A DNA stretch of 43,254 nt from Proteobacteria bacterium ST_bin16 (GTDB lineage Bacteria; Pseudomonadota; Gammaproteobacteria; Burkholderiales; Nitrosomonadaceae), in the NCBI GenBank assembly GCA_002083595.1, contig MSXT01000058.1, positions 1 through 43,254 of the forward strand, in the 5' to 3' direction. The position numbers were made by a program, and so were the translations under genes. This document shows, in pieces, positions 24,539 through 33,299 of this stretch (within the stretch, counting starts at the first letter, position 1; every line of letters starts with the position of its first letter). The notes under the pieces were generated by a model that was not told the DNA's origin, ran no database searches, and worked only from the letters and a program-made list of their open reading frames with translations.

Positions 24539-25044
24539 CAGCAGATACGCTCAAAATCGAATCGATCCGGTTGCTGGCGCTACTGAAAATCGTGCGGCGT
24601 GAGGGCGCATTGCTGCAGAAAACGGATGCGCGATTATTCACGATGGAACTGGATGCTGCCTGGGTGGAGCGGCTGGAAAACGATGATGATCTGGCGGAAC
24701 GTCTGGATGCGTTTGTATCGCGTTTTGGCCGGATGCAGGATACTGTGGGAGATAAACTGATACCGGCTCTACTCCGGTCGATGGCGGAAAAAACCGGCAG
24801 TGCGTTGGATAACTTGAATCGGGCTGAGAAACTCGGTTTGTTGCCGTCGGTCGAGCAGTGGTTGGATGCGCGCAATTTGCGCAATAAGTTGATTCACGAG
24901 TATGTGTCAGATCCTGAAGAATTTGCCGCAGCATTGAACAAAGCACATGAGATGGTTTCATTATTGGTTACCGTCTACAACAGCATTAATCGTTATGTTC
25001 GCTCGCGTATTTCGGCGGCGGAGTGGCCGGAGTTATTACCTTAA
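24535..25044 (+). CDS. hepT: HEPN-domain protein (HepT-like toxin)
   Basis: This 169-residue helical protein carries the RX4HXY motif of HEPN ribonucleases: Arg116, His121 and Tyr123 in RNLRNKLIHEYV. The long N-terminal helical part (about 10-100) is typical of the larger HepT-like partners. It starts at TTG 24535, overlapping the MNT stop (TTGA). HEPN proteins cleave RNA, or in some cases tRNA, when not AMPylated. Its stop codon TAA (25042-25044) is embedded in the AAGGAG ribosome site of sucC, so translation of this pair and of sucC may be connected. Confidence 0.8.
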   Translation: MTADTLKIESIRLLALLKIVRREGALLQKTDARLFTMELDAAWVERLENDDDLAERLDAFVSRFGRMQDTVGDKLIPALLRSMAEKTGSALDNLNRAEKLGLLPSVEQWLDARNLRNKLIHEYVSDPEEFAAALNKAHEMVSLLVTVYNSINRYVRSRISAAEWPELLP

Positions 25045-25059
25045 GGAGAAGTGATATCC

Positions 25060-26250
25060 ATGAAAATCCACGAATACCAAGCCAAAGAAATTTTACGCAC
25101 ATACGGTGTTGCAACGCCGCAAGGCATTGCGTGTTTCAGCGTCGACGAGGCGGTGAACGCTGCCAGGCAGCTGGGCGGCGATGTGTGGGCGGTTAAGGCG
25201 CAGATTTATGCAGGCGGGCGCGGCAAGGGCGGCGGGGTGAAGGTGGCGCGGTCGTTGGACGAAGTGCGGCAGCGTGCCGGTGAGATATTGGGCATGCGGC
25301 TGGTGACGCATCAGACCGGCGCGGAAGGGCAAATTGTGCATCGTCTTTTCATCGAGCAAGGTGTAAAGATTGAGAAAGAATTTTATGCCGGCATGGTGGT
25401 TGACCGGCGGCAGCAGCGTGTGTGTTTGATGGCGAGCTCCGAAGGCGGCATGGAGATCGAAAAAGTAGCCGCCGAAACACCGGAGAAAATTCATAAAGTG
25501 TTTATCGATCCGGTTGCGGGGTTGAATCAGCAACAAGCCGAGGACATCGCGCAAAAAATAGGTATTCCGGCGCACAGCCTGCCGCAGGCTGTGTCATTAC
25601 TGCAAGGGCTGTACCGGGCGTTCGATGAAACCGATGCATCATTGCTGGAGATCAATCCGCTGGCGTTGACTGCGGAAAAACAAGTGATCGCGCTTGATGC
25701 GAAAATGAATTTTGACGATAACGCGCTGTTCCGCCACGCTGACATTGTTGCGTTGCGTGATCTGGACGAAGAAGATCCGGTCGAGATCGAGGCGTCTAAG
25801 CACGAATTATCGTATATCCCGCTCGATGGCAATATCGGTTGCCTGGTGAACGGCGCTGGCCTGGCGATGGCGACGATGGATATCATCAAATTGTACGGCG
25901 GCAACCCGGCTAATTTTCTCGATGTCGGTGGCGGTGCGACGGCGGAAAAAGTCACTGAGGCGTTCAAGCTGATGCTGCGCAATCCCAAATTGCAGGCGAT
26001 TCTGGTGAATATTTTCGGCGGCATCATGAAATGCGATGTGATTGCGCAAGGTGTGGTCGCCGCAGCACGCGAGGTGCAGTTGAACGTGCCGCTAGTGGTG
26101 CGTCTGGAAGGCACCAACGTCGATCTCGGCAAGCAGATTCTCGCCGATTCCGGTTTGCCGATCATCTCGGCGGCGGATATGGCCGATGCGGCGCAAAAAG
26201 CGGTCAACACGGCGCAGTCGAAACCGTCTTCGTGCGGTTGTCAGAGTTAA
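25060..26250 (+). CDS. sucC: Succinate-CoA ligase (ADP-forming) beta subunit
   Basis: SucC forms succinyl-CoA ligase with SucD and makes ATP in the TCA cycle. The protein is 396 residues, close to the usual 388, with the N-terminal ATP-grasp fold (KIHEYQAKEIL, KAQIYAGGRGKGGGVKVA near 46-63) and the C-terminal ligase part (NGAGLAMATMDIIK, NIFGGIMKCDVIA, VVRLEGTNVDLGK). I take ATG 25060 with ribosome site AAGGAG at 25043-25048; a GTG at 25051 is too close to it. The C-terminal SCGCQS tail is unusual. A malate-CoA ligase is less likely. It is followed by sucD after 18 bases. Confidence 0.95.
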   Translation: MKIHEYQAKEILRTYGVATPQGIACFSVDEAVNAARQLGGDVWAVKAQIYAGGRGKGGGVKVARSLDEVRQRAGEILGMRLVTHQTGAEGQIVHRLFIEQGVKIEKEFYAGMVVDRRQQRVCLMASSEGGMEIEKVAAETPEKIHKVFIDPVAGLNQQQAEDIAQKIGIPAHSLPQAVSLLQGLYRAFDETDASLLEINPLALTAEKQVIALDAKMNFDDNALFRHADIVALRDLDEEDPVEIEASKHELSYIPLDGNIGCLVNGAGLAMATMDIIKLYGGNPANFLDVGGGATAEKVTEAFKLMLRNPKLQAILVNIFGGIMKCDVIAQGVVAAAREVQLNVPLVVRLEGTNVDLGKQILADSGLPIISAADMADAAQKAVNTAQSKPSSCGCQS

Positions 26251-26268
26251 TTATCTCAGGAGCACACT

Positions 26269-27144
26269 ATGTCTATTCTGATCAATCGCAACAGCCGCGT
26301 CATGACGCAAGGCATTACCGGAAAAACCGGCCAATTTCATACGCGCATGTGCCGCGACTACGCCAACGGCAAGGCATGTTTCATGGCCGGGGTTAACCCG
26401 CGTAAACCAGGTGAGGATTTTGAAGGTATTCCCATTTATGCTACCGTCAAGGAAGCCAAGCAACAAACCGGCGCCAATGTGTCGGTGATTTACGTACCGC
26501 CGCCGTTTGCCGCCGCGGCGATCGACGAAGCGGTGGAAGCCGAGCTGGATCTGGTGATCTGCATCACCGAAGGCATTCCGGTGCGCGATATGATTCGCAC
26601 ACGTTATAAAATGCAAGGTAAGAAAACCCGCCTAATCGGCCCGAATTGCCCCGGTATCATCACGCCGGATGAGCTCAAGATCGGTATCATGCCTGGTTAT
26701 ATCCACAAAAAGGGCCGCATTGGCGTGGTGTCGCGTTCCGGCACGTTGACCTACGAAGCGGTGGCACAATTGATGGCGCTTGGACTCGGACAGTCGACTT
26801 GCATCGGTATCGGCGGCGATCCGGTTAACGGTTTGAAACATCTCGATGTGTTGCAATTGTTCAACGACGACGATGAAACCGATGCAGTGCTGATGGTCGG
26901 AGAAATCGGCGGCAGCGACGAGGAAGATTGCGCGCGCTGGGTCAAGGAAAATATGCGCAAACCGGTGGCCGGGTTCATCGCTGGCGTCACGGCACCACCG
27001 GGTAAACGCATGGGACATGCCGGTGCGATCATTTCCGGCGGCAAGGGAACGGCTCAGGAGAAACTCGATGTGATGGAATCCTGCGGTATCAAAGTCACGC
27101 GCAATCCGGCTGAAATGGGTAAATTGTTGAAATCGGTTTTGTAG
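26269..27144 (+). CDS. sucD: Succinate-CoA ligase alpha subunit
   Basis: This 291-residue alpha subunit binds CoA and carries the phosphohistidine. The N-terminal Rossmann part has TGITGKTGQFHT; the CoA-ligase signature GPNCPGIITPDELKIGIMPG (about 124-143) follows. The phosphorylated His250 lies in GKRMGHAGAIISGGKG. A cytoplasmic heterotetramer with SucC is expected. AGGAG precedes the ATG. Co-transcribed with sucC. Confidence 0.97.
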   Translation: MSILINRNSRVMTQGITGKTGQFHTRMCRDYANGKACFMAGVNPRKPGEDFEGIPIYATVKEAKQQTGANVSVIYVPPPFAAAAIDEAVEAELDLVICITEGIPVRDMIRTRYKMQGKKTRLIGPNCPGIITPDELKIGIMPGYIHKKGRIGVVSRSGTLTYEAVAQLMALGLGQSTCIGIGGDPVNGLKHLDVLQLFNDDDETDAVLMVGEIGGSDEEDCARWVKENMRKPVAGFIAGVTAPPGKRMGHAGAIISGGKGTAQEKLDVMESCGIKVTRNPAEMGKLLKSVL

Positions 27145-27173
27145 TTTATTGAGTAATGAGCAAAGGTACATTC

Positions 27174-27506
27174 ATGCATTTTCGTTTATCGTTTCTAATG
27201 ATTTTTTTTGTTGTCGTCGTTTCCGCGTGCAGCACAATGCCTGACAAGCAGCACCCGTTGTCCGATAAGCAACTGCCACTGCCCGGTAAGAAGCCGGAGC
27301 GCCCGGCAGGTCCGCTGCCGGAAAGCGCCAAACCCAAATACAACCTGACCGGTTATCCGGAAAATACGCAGCAGGGCTATATCGATGGCTGTGAAACCGC
27401 GAAAAGAACCAGTTGGGCTTTCAAAGACCTGAATCGCTATGACAAAGACGGACAATATCGCATGGGTTGGGATGACGGCTTTGCTTTGTGCACGGGGAAG
27501 AAATAG
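27174..27506 (+). CDS. Small lipoprotein of unknown function
   Basis: This 110-residue protein has a short lipoprotein signal: MHFRLSFLMIFFVVVVSACS with lipobox VSAC and Cys19. After a Pro/Lys-rich linker (about 20-55) comes a compact part with GYIDGCETAKRTSWAF and RMGWDDGFALC. I take ATG 27174, seven bases after AAAGG; an ATG at 27156 gives six more residues and a poor signal. It is an outer or inner membrane lipoprotein of unknown role, 29 bases after sucD and 22 before dacB. Confidence 0.8.
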   Translation: MHFRLSFLMIFFVVVVSACSTMPDKQHPLSDKQLPLPGKKPERPAGPLPESAKPKYNLTGYPENTQQGYIDGCETAKRTSWAFKDLNRYDKDGQYRMGWDDGFALCTGKK

Positions 27507-27528
27507 TGCTTTTCAGTAACTAGCCGCA

Positions 27529-28971
27529 ATGTCCCGTCTTTATTTTTGCTTTAGTCTGTTGCTTCTGCAAAGCATCCTGCCGGTTGCTGCTTTTTCGCAA
27601 GGATTGCCGCCAACTGTTAAGCAAAAACTGCAACAACTGGCCATTCCGGAGACAGCAACCGGTGTGTACGTGCAGGAAATTGGCAAGAATCAGCCGATTG
27701 TCGCGGTCAATGCGGATGCGGCGATGAATCCGGCATCGGTGATGAAATTGCTCACGACGTATGCCGGACTGGAATTACTAGGCCCGGCGTATACCTGGCC
27801 GACCATGCTGTACGCCAATGGCAAGATGGCAGACGGTGTATTGCAGGGCGATCTGATCATCAAAGGGTACGGCGATCCCAAGCTGGATCTGGAGAATTTC
27901 TGGTTGCTGATTCATCGCCTGCGGCAAACCGGGTTGCATGAGATCAAGGGCAATCTGATACTCGATCACTCGCACTACGACATTCCCGCCGACGATCCCG
28001 GCGAATTCGACGGACAACCCTATCGCACGTATAACGTGCTGCCGGAAGCGTTGCTGGTGAATTACCGCACATCGACCATCCACCTATTTCCAGAACCGGA
28101 CAGAAATTCGGTGCGTGTGGTGGTCGACCCCTTACCGGAATCTTTGCGGGTGGAGAATAATTTAAAGCTTACCCAGGGTAAGTGCGGCGATTGGCAGAAT
28201 CTGCTGACGATTGAGGTTGTTCCCGGCAAGGAAGAGAAAAATGATTTTACCGTGGCTTTGAACGGGAGTTTTTCCCGGCAGTGCGGCAAACAGTCGTATA
28301 TGTTGAGTCTGCAAGACAGTGCTGTGTATACCCGCGACCTGTTTAAACGCTTATGGGCACAGCAGGGTGGACTATTTGACGGCGATGTGGTGCTGGGCCG
28401 GACGCCGCAGAATTTACCGCCGCTGAAAATTTATCAATCTCCGCCGCTGGCGGATATCATCCGCGGCATTAATAAATACAGTAACAATATCGCTGCGCGC
28501 CAGCTGTATTTAACACTGGGCACGGGCGATGTGGTCAGCAATAACTCTACCGCGACGCTGACCAAATCGGAGGCGGCAATCCGGCAATGGCTGGCATCCA
28601 AGCAATTGAGTTTTCCGGAATTGGTGGTGGAAAACGGTTCCGGCTTATCGCGCAGGGAACAAATCAGCGCGCGGCATATGGGGCAGTTGCTGTTGACCGC
28701 ATTTAACAGCCCGGTGATGCCGGAGTTCATTTCATCACTGCCGATTGCGGCGGTCGATGGCACGCTGAAAAACCGTTTTACCGATACTCCGGTGAAAGGA
28801 TTAGCGCATATGAAAACCGGCGCACTCAACAATGTGCGTGCCTTGGCGGGTTATCTGCTGGATAAATCGGGGCGGCGCGTTATCGTGGTCTTTTTTGTCA
28901 ATCACGAGCAAGCCGGACAGTCGCGCGCCGTCATGGATACGCTGGTGCAGTGGGTGTATAACCGGCAATAG
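27529..28971 (+). CDS. dacB: D-alanyl-D-alanine carboxypeptidase/endopeptidase (PBP4)
   Basis: This 480-residue periplasmic PBP4-type enzyme trims and cuts peptidoglycan cross-links. It has a signal peptide ending near VAAFSQ. The serine-peptidase motifs are SVMK (Ser70, Lys73) in NPASVMKLLTTYAGLELL, SNN in NKYSNNIAARQLYL, and KTG in LAHMKTGALNNVRALAGYL. Length matches E. coli PBP4 (477). It is single-copy in the window, 22 bases after the lipoprotein gene in the same direction, and is followed by a 9-bp hairpin overlapping its stop codon. Confidence 0.95.
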   Translation: MSRLYFCFSLLLLQSILPVAAFSQGLPPTVKQKLQQLAIPETATGVYVQEIGKNQPIVAVNADAAMNPASVMKLLTTYAGLELLGPAYTWPTMLYANGKMADGVLQGDLIIKGYGDPKLDLENFWLLIHRLRQTGLHEIKGNLILDHSHYDIPADDPGEFDGQPYRTYNVLPEALLVNYRTSTIHLFPEPDRNSVRVVVDPLPESLRVENNLKLTQGKCGDWQNLLTIEVVPGKEEKNDFTVALNGSFSRQCGKQSYMLSLQDSAVYTRDLFKRLWAQQGGLFDGDVVLGRTPQNLPPLKIYQSPPLADIIRGINKYSNNIAARQLYLTLGTGDVVSNNSTATLTKSEAAIRQWLASKQLSFPELVVENGSGLSRREQISARHMGQLLLTAFNSPVMPEFISSLPIAAVDGTLKNRFTDTPVKGLAHMKTGALNNVRALAGYLLDKSGRRVIVVFFVNHEQAGQSRAVMDTLVQWVYNRQ

Positions 28972-29001
28972 GCTTTTCCCTACGATAAATAGGCCTATTG
29001 C
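28965..29001 (+). other. Hairpin overlapping the dacB stop codon
   Basis: GCAATAGGC at 28965-28973 pairs perfectly with GCCTATTGC at 28993-29001 around a 19-base loop. The right arm lies in a 12-bp palindrome AATAGGCCTATT at 28988-28999. No T-tract directly follows, so it is not a textbook terminator; it could stabilise the 3' end of dacB mRNA. Confidence 0.4.
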
Positions 29002-29095
29002 TTCAAATGCTTTTTCGGCGTAGAGTTTCGACTCAAGGTAGGTGATCTATTTTGAAATCAGGTGTTTCCTTTCAACCCTCGAGGGAGTGCACAAA

Positions 29096-29686
29096 ATGAT
29101 GAATGAATATAAGTCTCTCAACGTGCAATGCCTATCCGGCACTGTACACATTTCCCATCCCCTGCCATCCATTCCGGTCACGTTCGATTCTCCCGCGCTG
29201 GAAGTAATGACCGATTTACGCACCATCCATGCCGCAGTTATTGCACCTGGCGTACCGATGGAAATTGCCAATACTTACATGATGCAACGCGGTATCCGTA
29301 CGCTGTTGGTCATGAACAATGACAATACGCTGGCCGGAATCATCACGGCTACCGATATCCTGGGCGAGAAGCCGATGCGCTTTATTCAGGAGCGTGGCGT
29401 GAAGCATAATGAAATTCTGGTGATGGACATCATGACACCGCTGGATAAACTGGAAGCCATTTCGCTGGATGAGGTGGTGCATGCGCGGGTCGGTAATATT
29501 GTCGCCAGTTTGCGCGAAAGCGGCCGGTTGCATGCACTGGTGATTGACGATAACACCATCGGGCTGCCCAGGATTTGCGGTATTTTTTCCTGGACGCAAA
29601 TAGAGAAACAATTGGGTATGATTATCTCCCCCAACAATGTTGCGAAGAGCTTTGCGGAAATCGAATCGACGTTGATTGCCAGCTAG
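29096..29686 (+). CDS. CBS-domain protein
   Basis: This 196-residue protein starts at ATG 29096 behind GGGAG. It has a pair of CBS motifs: the first from about residue 30 (ALEVMTDLRTIHAAVIAPGVPMEIANTYM, then RTLLVMNNDNTLAGIITATDI) and the second from about 110 (LVMDIMTPLDKLEAISLDEVV, then LHALVIDDNTIGLPRICGIFSWTQI). A CBS pair usually binds adenosine nucleotides and senses energy state. No effector domain is attached. Proteins of this small type are often partners of other enzymes; the partner here is unknown. It is convergent with trpE. Confidence 0.88.
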   Translation: MMNEYKSLNVQCLSGTVHISHPLPSIPVTFDSPALEVMTDLRTIHAAVIAPGVPMEIANTYMMQRGIRTLLVMNNDNTLAGIITATDILGEKPMRFIQERGVKHNEILVMDIMTPLDKLEAISLDEVVHARVGNIVASLRESGRLHALVIDDNTIGLPRICGIFSWTQIEKQLGMIISPNNVAKSFAEIESTLIAS

Positions 29687-29781
29687 ATCCGGAATTCATT
29701 CAAGCAAACGAAGAAGCAGCGCGATTTGATTCCGTTTACGGCTACTGGAATGGAGCCATGAACGGAATCACTATTTTCTGT

Positions 29782-31254
29782 TCAGATTTTACTATCCAAA
29801 CCATTCTCGGCAATTTCCGCCGCGCGAAGAATGGCTTTGGCTTTATTCTGCGTTTCTATCCATTCGTTTTGCGGCACCGAATCAGCGACGATTCCCGCGC
29901 CTGCTTGAACATGCAGCGTTCCGTCTTTGATGACAGCGGTGCGGATGGCGATAGCCAAATCCATATCGCCGTTGAAGCCGAGATAGCCGACCGCTCCTGC
30001 ATACACGCCGCGTTTGGAAACTTCCAGCTCATCGATGATTTCCATCGCGCGTACTTTCGGTGCGCCGCTGACGGTGCCGGCCGGGAAAGTCGCGCGCAGC
30101 ACGTCGATGGCGCTGAGCTCAGGTTTCAATTTACCTTCCACGTTGGACACGATGTGCATCACGTGTGAGTAGTTTTCGATTTGCATTTTTTCCGTCACTT
30201 TAACCGTTCCGGTTTGCGCGACGCGGCCAATGTCGTTGCGGCCTAAATCCATCAGCATGACGTGTTCGGCGATTTCTTTCGGGTCGGCTAACAGATCGGC
30301 TGCCAATTCAGCGTCTTCCTGCGGATTTTTGCCGCGTGGACGTGTGCCTGCAATCGGCCGGACAGTCACGTTACCGCTTTCAAGGCGTACCAGAATCTCG
30401 GGTGAAGCGCCGACGACATGGAAATCATCGAAGTGATAAAAGAACATGTACGGTGACGGATTGAGGCTGCGCAACGCGCGGTACAGCGCCAGCGGCGATG
30501 CGCCAAAAGGCTTGCTGGTACGTTGTGACAGTACCACTTGCATGATGTCGCCATCGAAAATGTAGCGTTTGGCCCGCTCCACTGCGGCTTTGAAATCCGC
30601 CTCGGGAAATTCGGGAATGGCAGCAGCGGAGGCAACCGCTTGTTCGGTTGGAATCGTGATCGGCTGACGCAGTTTGGCCAGCAGTGTTCTTAAACGGTTT
30701 TGCCCGTCCGCATAAGCGGTTTTATTTTCCGGGTTCACATAAACGATCAGGTACAGCTTGCCGGAAAGGTTGTCTACTACCGCGAGTTCTTCCGATAGCA
30801 GTAACAGCATATCCGGCGTATTCAGAACGTCCGGTTTGGCGTGACCCTGCAATTTGTGCTCGATGTAACGCACGGTATCGTATGAGAAGTAACCCGCCAA
30901 GCCGCCGCAGAAGCGCGATTTTCCAGCCGGGCAGGGCGCCGCTTTGAATTGTGATAAATAGGATTCGACAAAAACCAAGGGATTACTGACGGTAACTGTT
31001 TCCGACCAATCCGGACTGATCGTGGTAACCGAATTTTCACGCGCTTCGATACGCGTTGTTGCCGGTAAGCCGATGATCGAAAACCGGCCGAAACGCTCAC
31101 CGCCTTGCACCGATTCCAGCAAATAAGAATAAGGCTGGTTTGCCAGCTTCAGATAGATGGATAACGGTGTATCGAGGTCGGCAAAAGTTTCCAGTACAAC
31201 CGGAATGCGGTTGTATCCTTGCTGCGCGAGCTGATTGAATTCGGCTTCCGTCAT
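29782..31254 (-). CDS. trpE: Anthranilate synthase component I
   Basis: TrpE converts chorismate and ammonia or glutamine amide to anthranilate, the first step of tryptophan synthesis. I take ATG 31254 (MTEAEFNQLAQQG), giving 490 residues. The N-terminal part has the Trp feedback site LLESVQGGERFGRFS and the C-terminal chorismate-binding part has IMQVVLSQR, PIAGTRPRGK, HVMLMDLGRND and FPAGTVSGAPKVRAMEIID. The window has no trpG, D or C after it; transcription runs into the convergent CBS gene. It lies 8 bases after gph, so rpe-gph-trpE is one operon. Confidence 0.96.
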   Translation of the reverse strand: MTEAEFNQLAQQGYNRIPVVLETFADLDTPLSIYLKLANQPYSYLLESVQGGERFGRFSIIGLPATTRIEARENSVTTISPDWSETVTVSNPLVFVESYLSQFKAAPCPAGKSRFCGGLAGYFSYDTVRYIEHKLQGHAKPDVLNTPDMLLLLSEELAVVDNLSGKLYLIVYVNPENKTAYADGQNRLRTLLAKLRQPITIPTEQAVASAAAIPEFPEADFKAAVERAKRYIFDGDIMQVVLSQRTSKPFGASPLALYRALRSLNPSPYMFFYHFDDFHVVGASPEILVRLESGNVTVRPIAGTRPRGKNPQEDAELAADLLADPKEIAEHVMLMDLGRNDIGRVAQTGTVKVTEKMQIENYSHVMHIVSNVEGKLKPELSAIDVLRATFPAGTVSGAPKVRAMEIIDELEVSKRGVYAGAVGYLGFNGDMDLAIAIRTAVIKDGTLHVQAGAGIVADSVPQNEWIETQNKAKAILRAAEIAENGLDSKI

Positions 31255-31262
31255 GTGCGCAG

Positions 31263-31991
31263 TCAGGGCAGTTTGGTAATCAATTTGGATGCATCTACCA
31301 GCGACTCCACGATGGCATCGCAATCCAATTCGTACACGTTACGCCCTTCGTTATAACCATAGGTAACACAGAACACGTGACAGCCCGCCGCGCGAGCGGC
31401 GATAGCGTCATTGAGCGAGTCGCCGATCAGCAGCGCTTCATGCGGTTGTGCGTTGAAGTGCTTGCAGATATGCGTCAGTGGCATGGGGTCCGGTTTTTTC
31501 TTCGGCAAGCTGTCGCCCGACAGAATGATTTCAAATTTATCGAACAATCCGGTGGCGCGCAGCAGCGGCAGCGTGAAAGCTTCCGCTTTATTGGTGATGC
31601 AAGCCAGTCTGAAACCGGCTTGTTGGAGTGCTTTCACACCTTCAACCACGCCCGGATAGGGGCGTGTGTTCCGGCTTAGATTGTTCGCGTAATGCTGTTC
31701 ATAAATCGGCAATGCTTTGGCAAACAAAGCGGCATCCGGTTCACCATCGAGCTGGCCGGTCAGAGTGCGTTTGACGAGCTTTTGTATGCCTTTGCCGATA
31801 TACGAGCGAATCGTTGCCGTCGATTGCTCCGGCATATTCAGATCTTTCATCATCAGGTTCGCGGATAACGCGAGGTCCTCGGCGGTGTCGAGCAGCGTGC
31901 CATCGAGATCGATCATGATGACTTTGACCGCTAACGGAGGCTCGATTTTTCTTGCCGGAGCGTTTGTGTTGCTAGAGAGACTTGGGTTCAT
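31263..31991 (-). CDS. gph: Phosphoglycolate phosphatase
   Basis: Gph removes phosphate from 2-phosphoglycolate, made by RuBisCO oxygenation or DNA repair. This 242-residue HAD phosphatase has motif I DLDGTLLDT (Asp28, Asp30), motif II ITNKAE, motif III Lys in KKKPDPMPL and motif IV GDSLNDAIAARAAG. A ragged N-terminal extension of about 20 residues precedes the domain. It follows rpe by 30 bases and precedes trpE by 8. In an autotroph this would be part of glycolate salvage, supplying glycine for the gcv system; that link is inference. Confidence 0.94.
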   Translation of the reverse strand: MNPSLSSNTNAPARKIEPPLAVKVIMIDLDGTLLDTAEDLALSANLMMKDLNMPEQSTATIRSYIGKGIQKLVKRTLTGQLDGEPDAALFAKALPIYEQHYANNLSRNTRPYPGVVEGVKALQQAGFRLACITNKAEAFTLPLLRATGLFDKFEIILSGDSLPKKKPDPMPLTHICKHFNAQPHEALLIGDSLNDAIAARAAGCHVFCVTYGYNEGRNVYELDCDAIVESLVDASKLITKLP

Positions 31992-32021
31992 TTGAATACA
32001 GGAAACAGCCGTTTCAGTGAG

Positions 32022-32699
32022 TTAAACTTTTGCCAATTCAGCGCGGAATGCAGCCAGGATGGAATCGTAGCGATGCGGATCGGCGTCCTTGCCAGCTTGA
32101 TAAATAGCGGATCCGGCGACAAAAGTATCGGCACCGGCACGGGCGATTTCGGCAATGTTGTCAACTTTCACGCCACCGTCGATTTCCAGCAGAATGTCTC
32201 TGCCACTCGCATCGATGCGTTTTCTAACGGCGCGTAGTTTGTTCAGCGCTTCGGGAATGAATTTCTGTCCGCCAAAACCGGGGTTGACCGACATGATCAG
32301 AACCAAGTCCAGTTTGTCGAGCACATGATCCAGATAATGCAGCGGTGTGGCCGGGTTAAATACCAATCCCGCCTTGCAGCCTTGTTCCTTGATCAGGCCA
32401 ATGGTGCGGTCGATATGGTTGGAAGCTTCCGGGTGAAATGAAATGATGTTGGCGCCGGCTTTGGCGAAGTCGGGAATAATCCTATCCACCGGTTCGACCA
32501 TCAAATGCACATCGATAATGGCATCGGTGACCGGACGAATGGCTTCGCAAACCAAGGGACCGATGGTGAGATTCGGTACATAGTGATTGTCCATCACGTC
32601 AAAATGAACGATATCTGCGCCTGAATCAATCACGTCGGTGATCTCTTGACCTAGTTTGGCAAAATTGGCGGAAAGGATACTGGGGGCAATGCGATACAT
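32022..32699 (-). CDS. rpe: Ribulose-phosphate 3-epimerase
   Basis: Rpe interconverts ribulose 5-phosphate and xylulose 5-phosphate in the pentose phosphate and Calvin cycles. This 225-residue TIM-barrel protein has SILSANFAKLG, HFDVMDNHYVPNLTIGP with metal-binding His and Asp, DVHLMVE, SVNPGFGGQKFI and EIDGGV. All active-site residues are visible and the length is normal. It is first in rpe-gph-trpE and divergent from apaG, with 158 bases between them as a shared promoter region. Confidence 0.97.
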   Translation of the reverse strand: MYRIAPSILSANFAKLGQEITDVIDSGADIVHFDVMDNHYVPNLTIGPLVCEAIRPVTDAIIDVHLMVEPVDRIIPDFAKAGANIISFHPEASNHIDRTIGLIKEQGCKAGLVFNPATPLHYLDHVLDKLDLVLIMSVNPGFGGQKFIPEALNKLRAVRKRIDASGRDILLEIDGGVKVDNIAEIARAGADTFVAGSAIYQAGKDADPHRYDSILAAFRAELAKV

Positions 32700-32857
32700 G
32701 AAAAAAACCTCTCAATTAGCAAATCCGGTATTTTAACCGCAAATGACAAGCTGCGCGTAACAGAGTGAAAATTATTGCGTAAATTATTCCCATCGATACG
32801 TCTTAAACTTTTTCTTGGTAAACTACTGCCAAAAGTAAAAACAACCTGGACTGCAAG

Positions 32858-33241
32858 ATGACCGAAGAGAAGAAGTACGAAATCGATGTTACGGTACGCA
32901 CGTTGTATCTGCCCGATCAATCGGATGAAGAAGCGGATAGGCATGTGTTCGCCTATACCATTACCATAGCTAATAACGGTACGGTGGCTTCCCAACTGAT
33001 CAGTCGGCACTGGATCATCGATAATGGCGATGGCACTACTCAGGAAGTACGCGGGTTGGGCGTTGTGGGCGAGCAACCCTTGCTGAAGCCGGGCGATAGC
33101 TTTGAATACACAAGCGGAACGGTCATTTCGACATCGGTCGGATCGATGAAAGGAAGCTATCAGATGGCGGCGGAAGACGGTTATCACTTTGACGTTGCGA
33201 TACCGGAATTCATTCTGAGCGCGCCGAGAATATTGCATTAG
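32858..33241 (+). CDS. apaG: ApaG/DUF525 protein
   Basis: This 127-residue protein has the full ApaG fold: VTVRTLYLPDQSD, FAYTITIANNGTVASQLISRHWIIDNGDG, and EYTSGTVISTSVGSMKGSYQM. ApaG is a fibronectin-III-like protein of uncertain role, linked in some bacteria with magnesium and diadenosine tetraphosphate phenotypes. It is cytoplasmic. It is divergent from rpe, and in many betaproteobacteria apaG lies next to rpe, which supports the call. Confidence 0.95.
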   Translation: MTEEKKYEIDVTVRTLYLPDQSDEEADRHVFAYTITIANNGTVASQLISRHWIIDNGDGTTQEVRGLGVVGEQPLLKPGDSFEYTSGTVISTSVGSMKGSYQMAAEDGYHFDVAIPEFILSAPRILH

Positions 33242-33299
33242 TGCGACCGGATTTTTTGTTTAATTTCATGCTTGATATTTTCACATCACCGGTATTTTG

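Noticed and set aside
28988..28999. 12-bp palindrome AATAGGCCTATT as a separate regulator site
   Set aside because: It is explained as part of the longer hairpin with the dacB stop region; no regulator evidence.
29575..30168. A 197-codon plus-strand frame overlapping the end of the CBS gene and trpE
   Set aside because: It is antisense to trpE and out of frame with the CBS gene; no family features.
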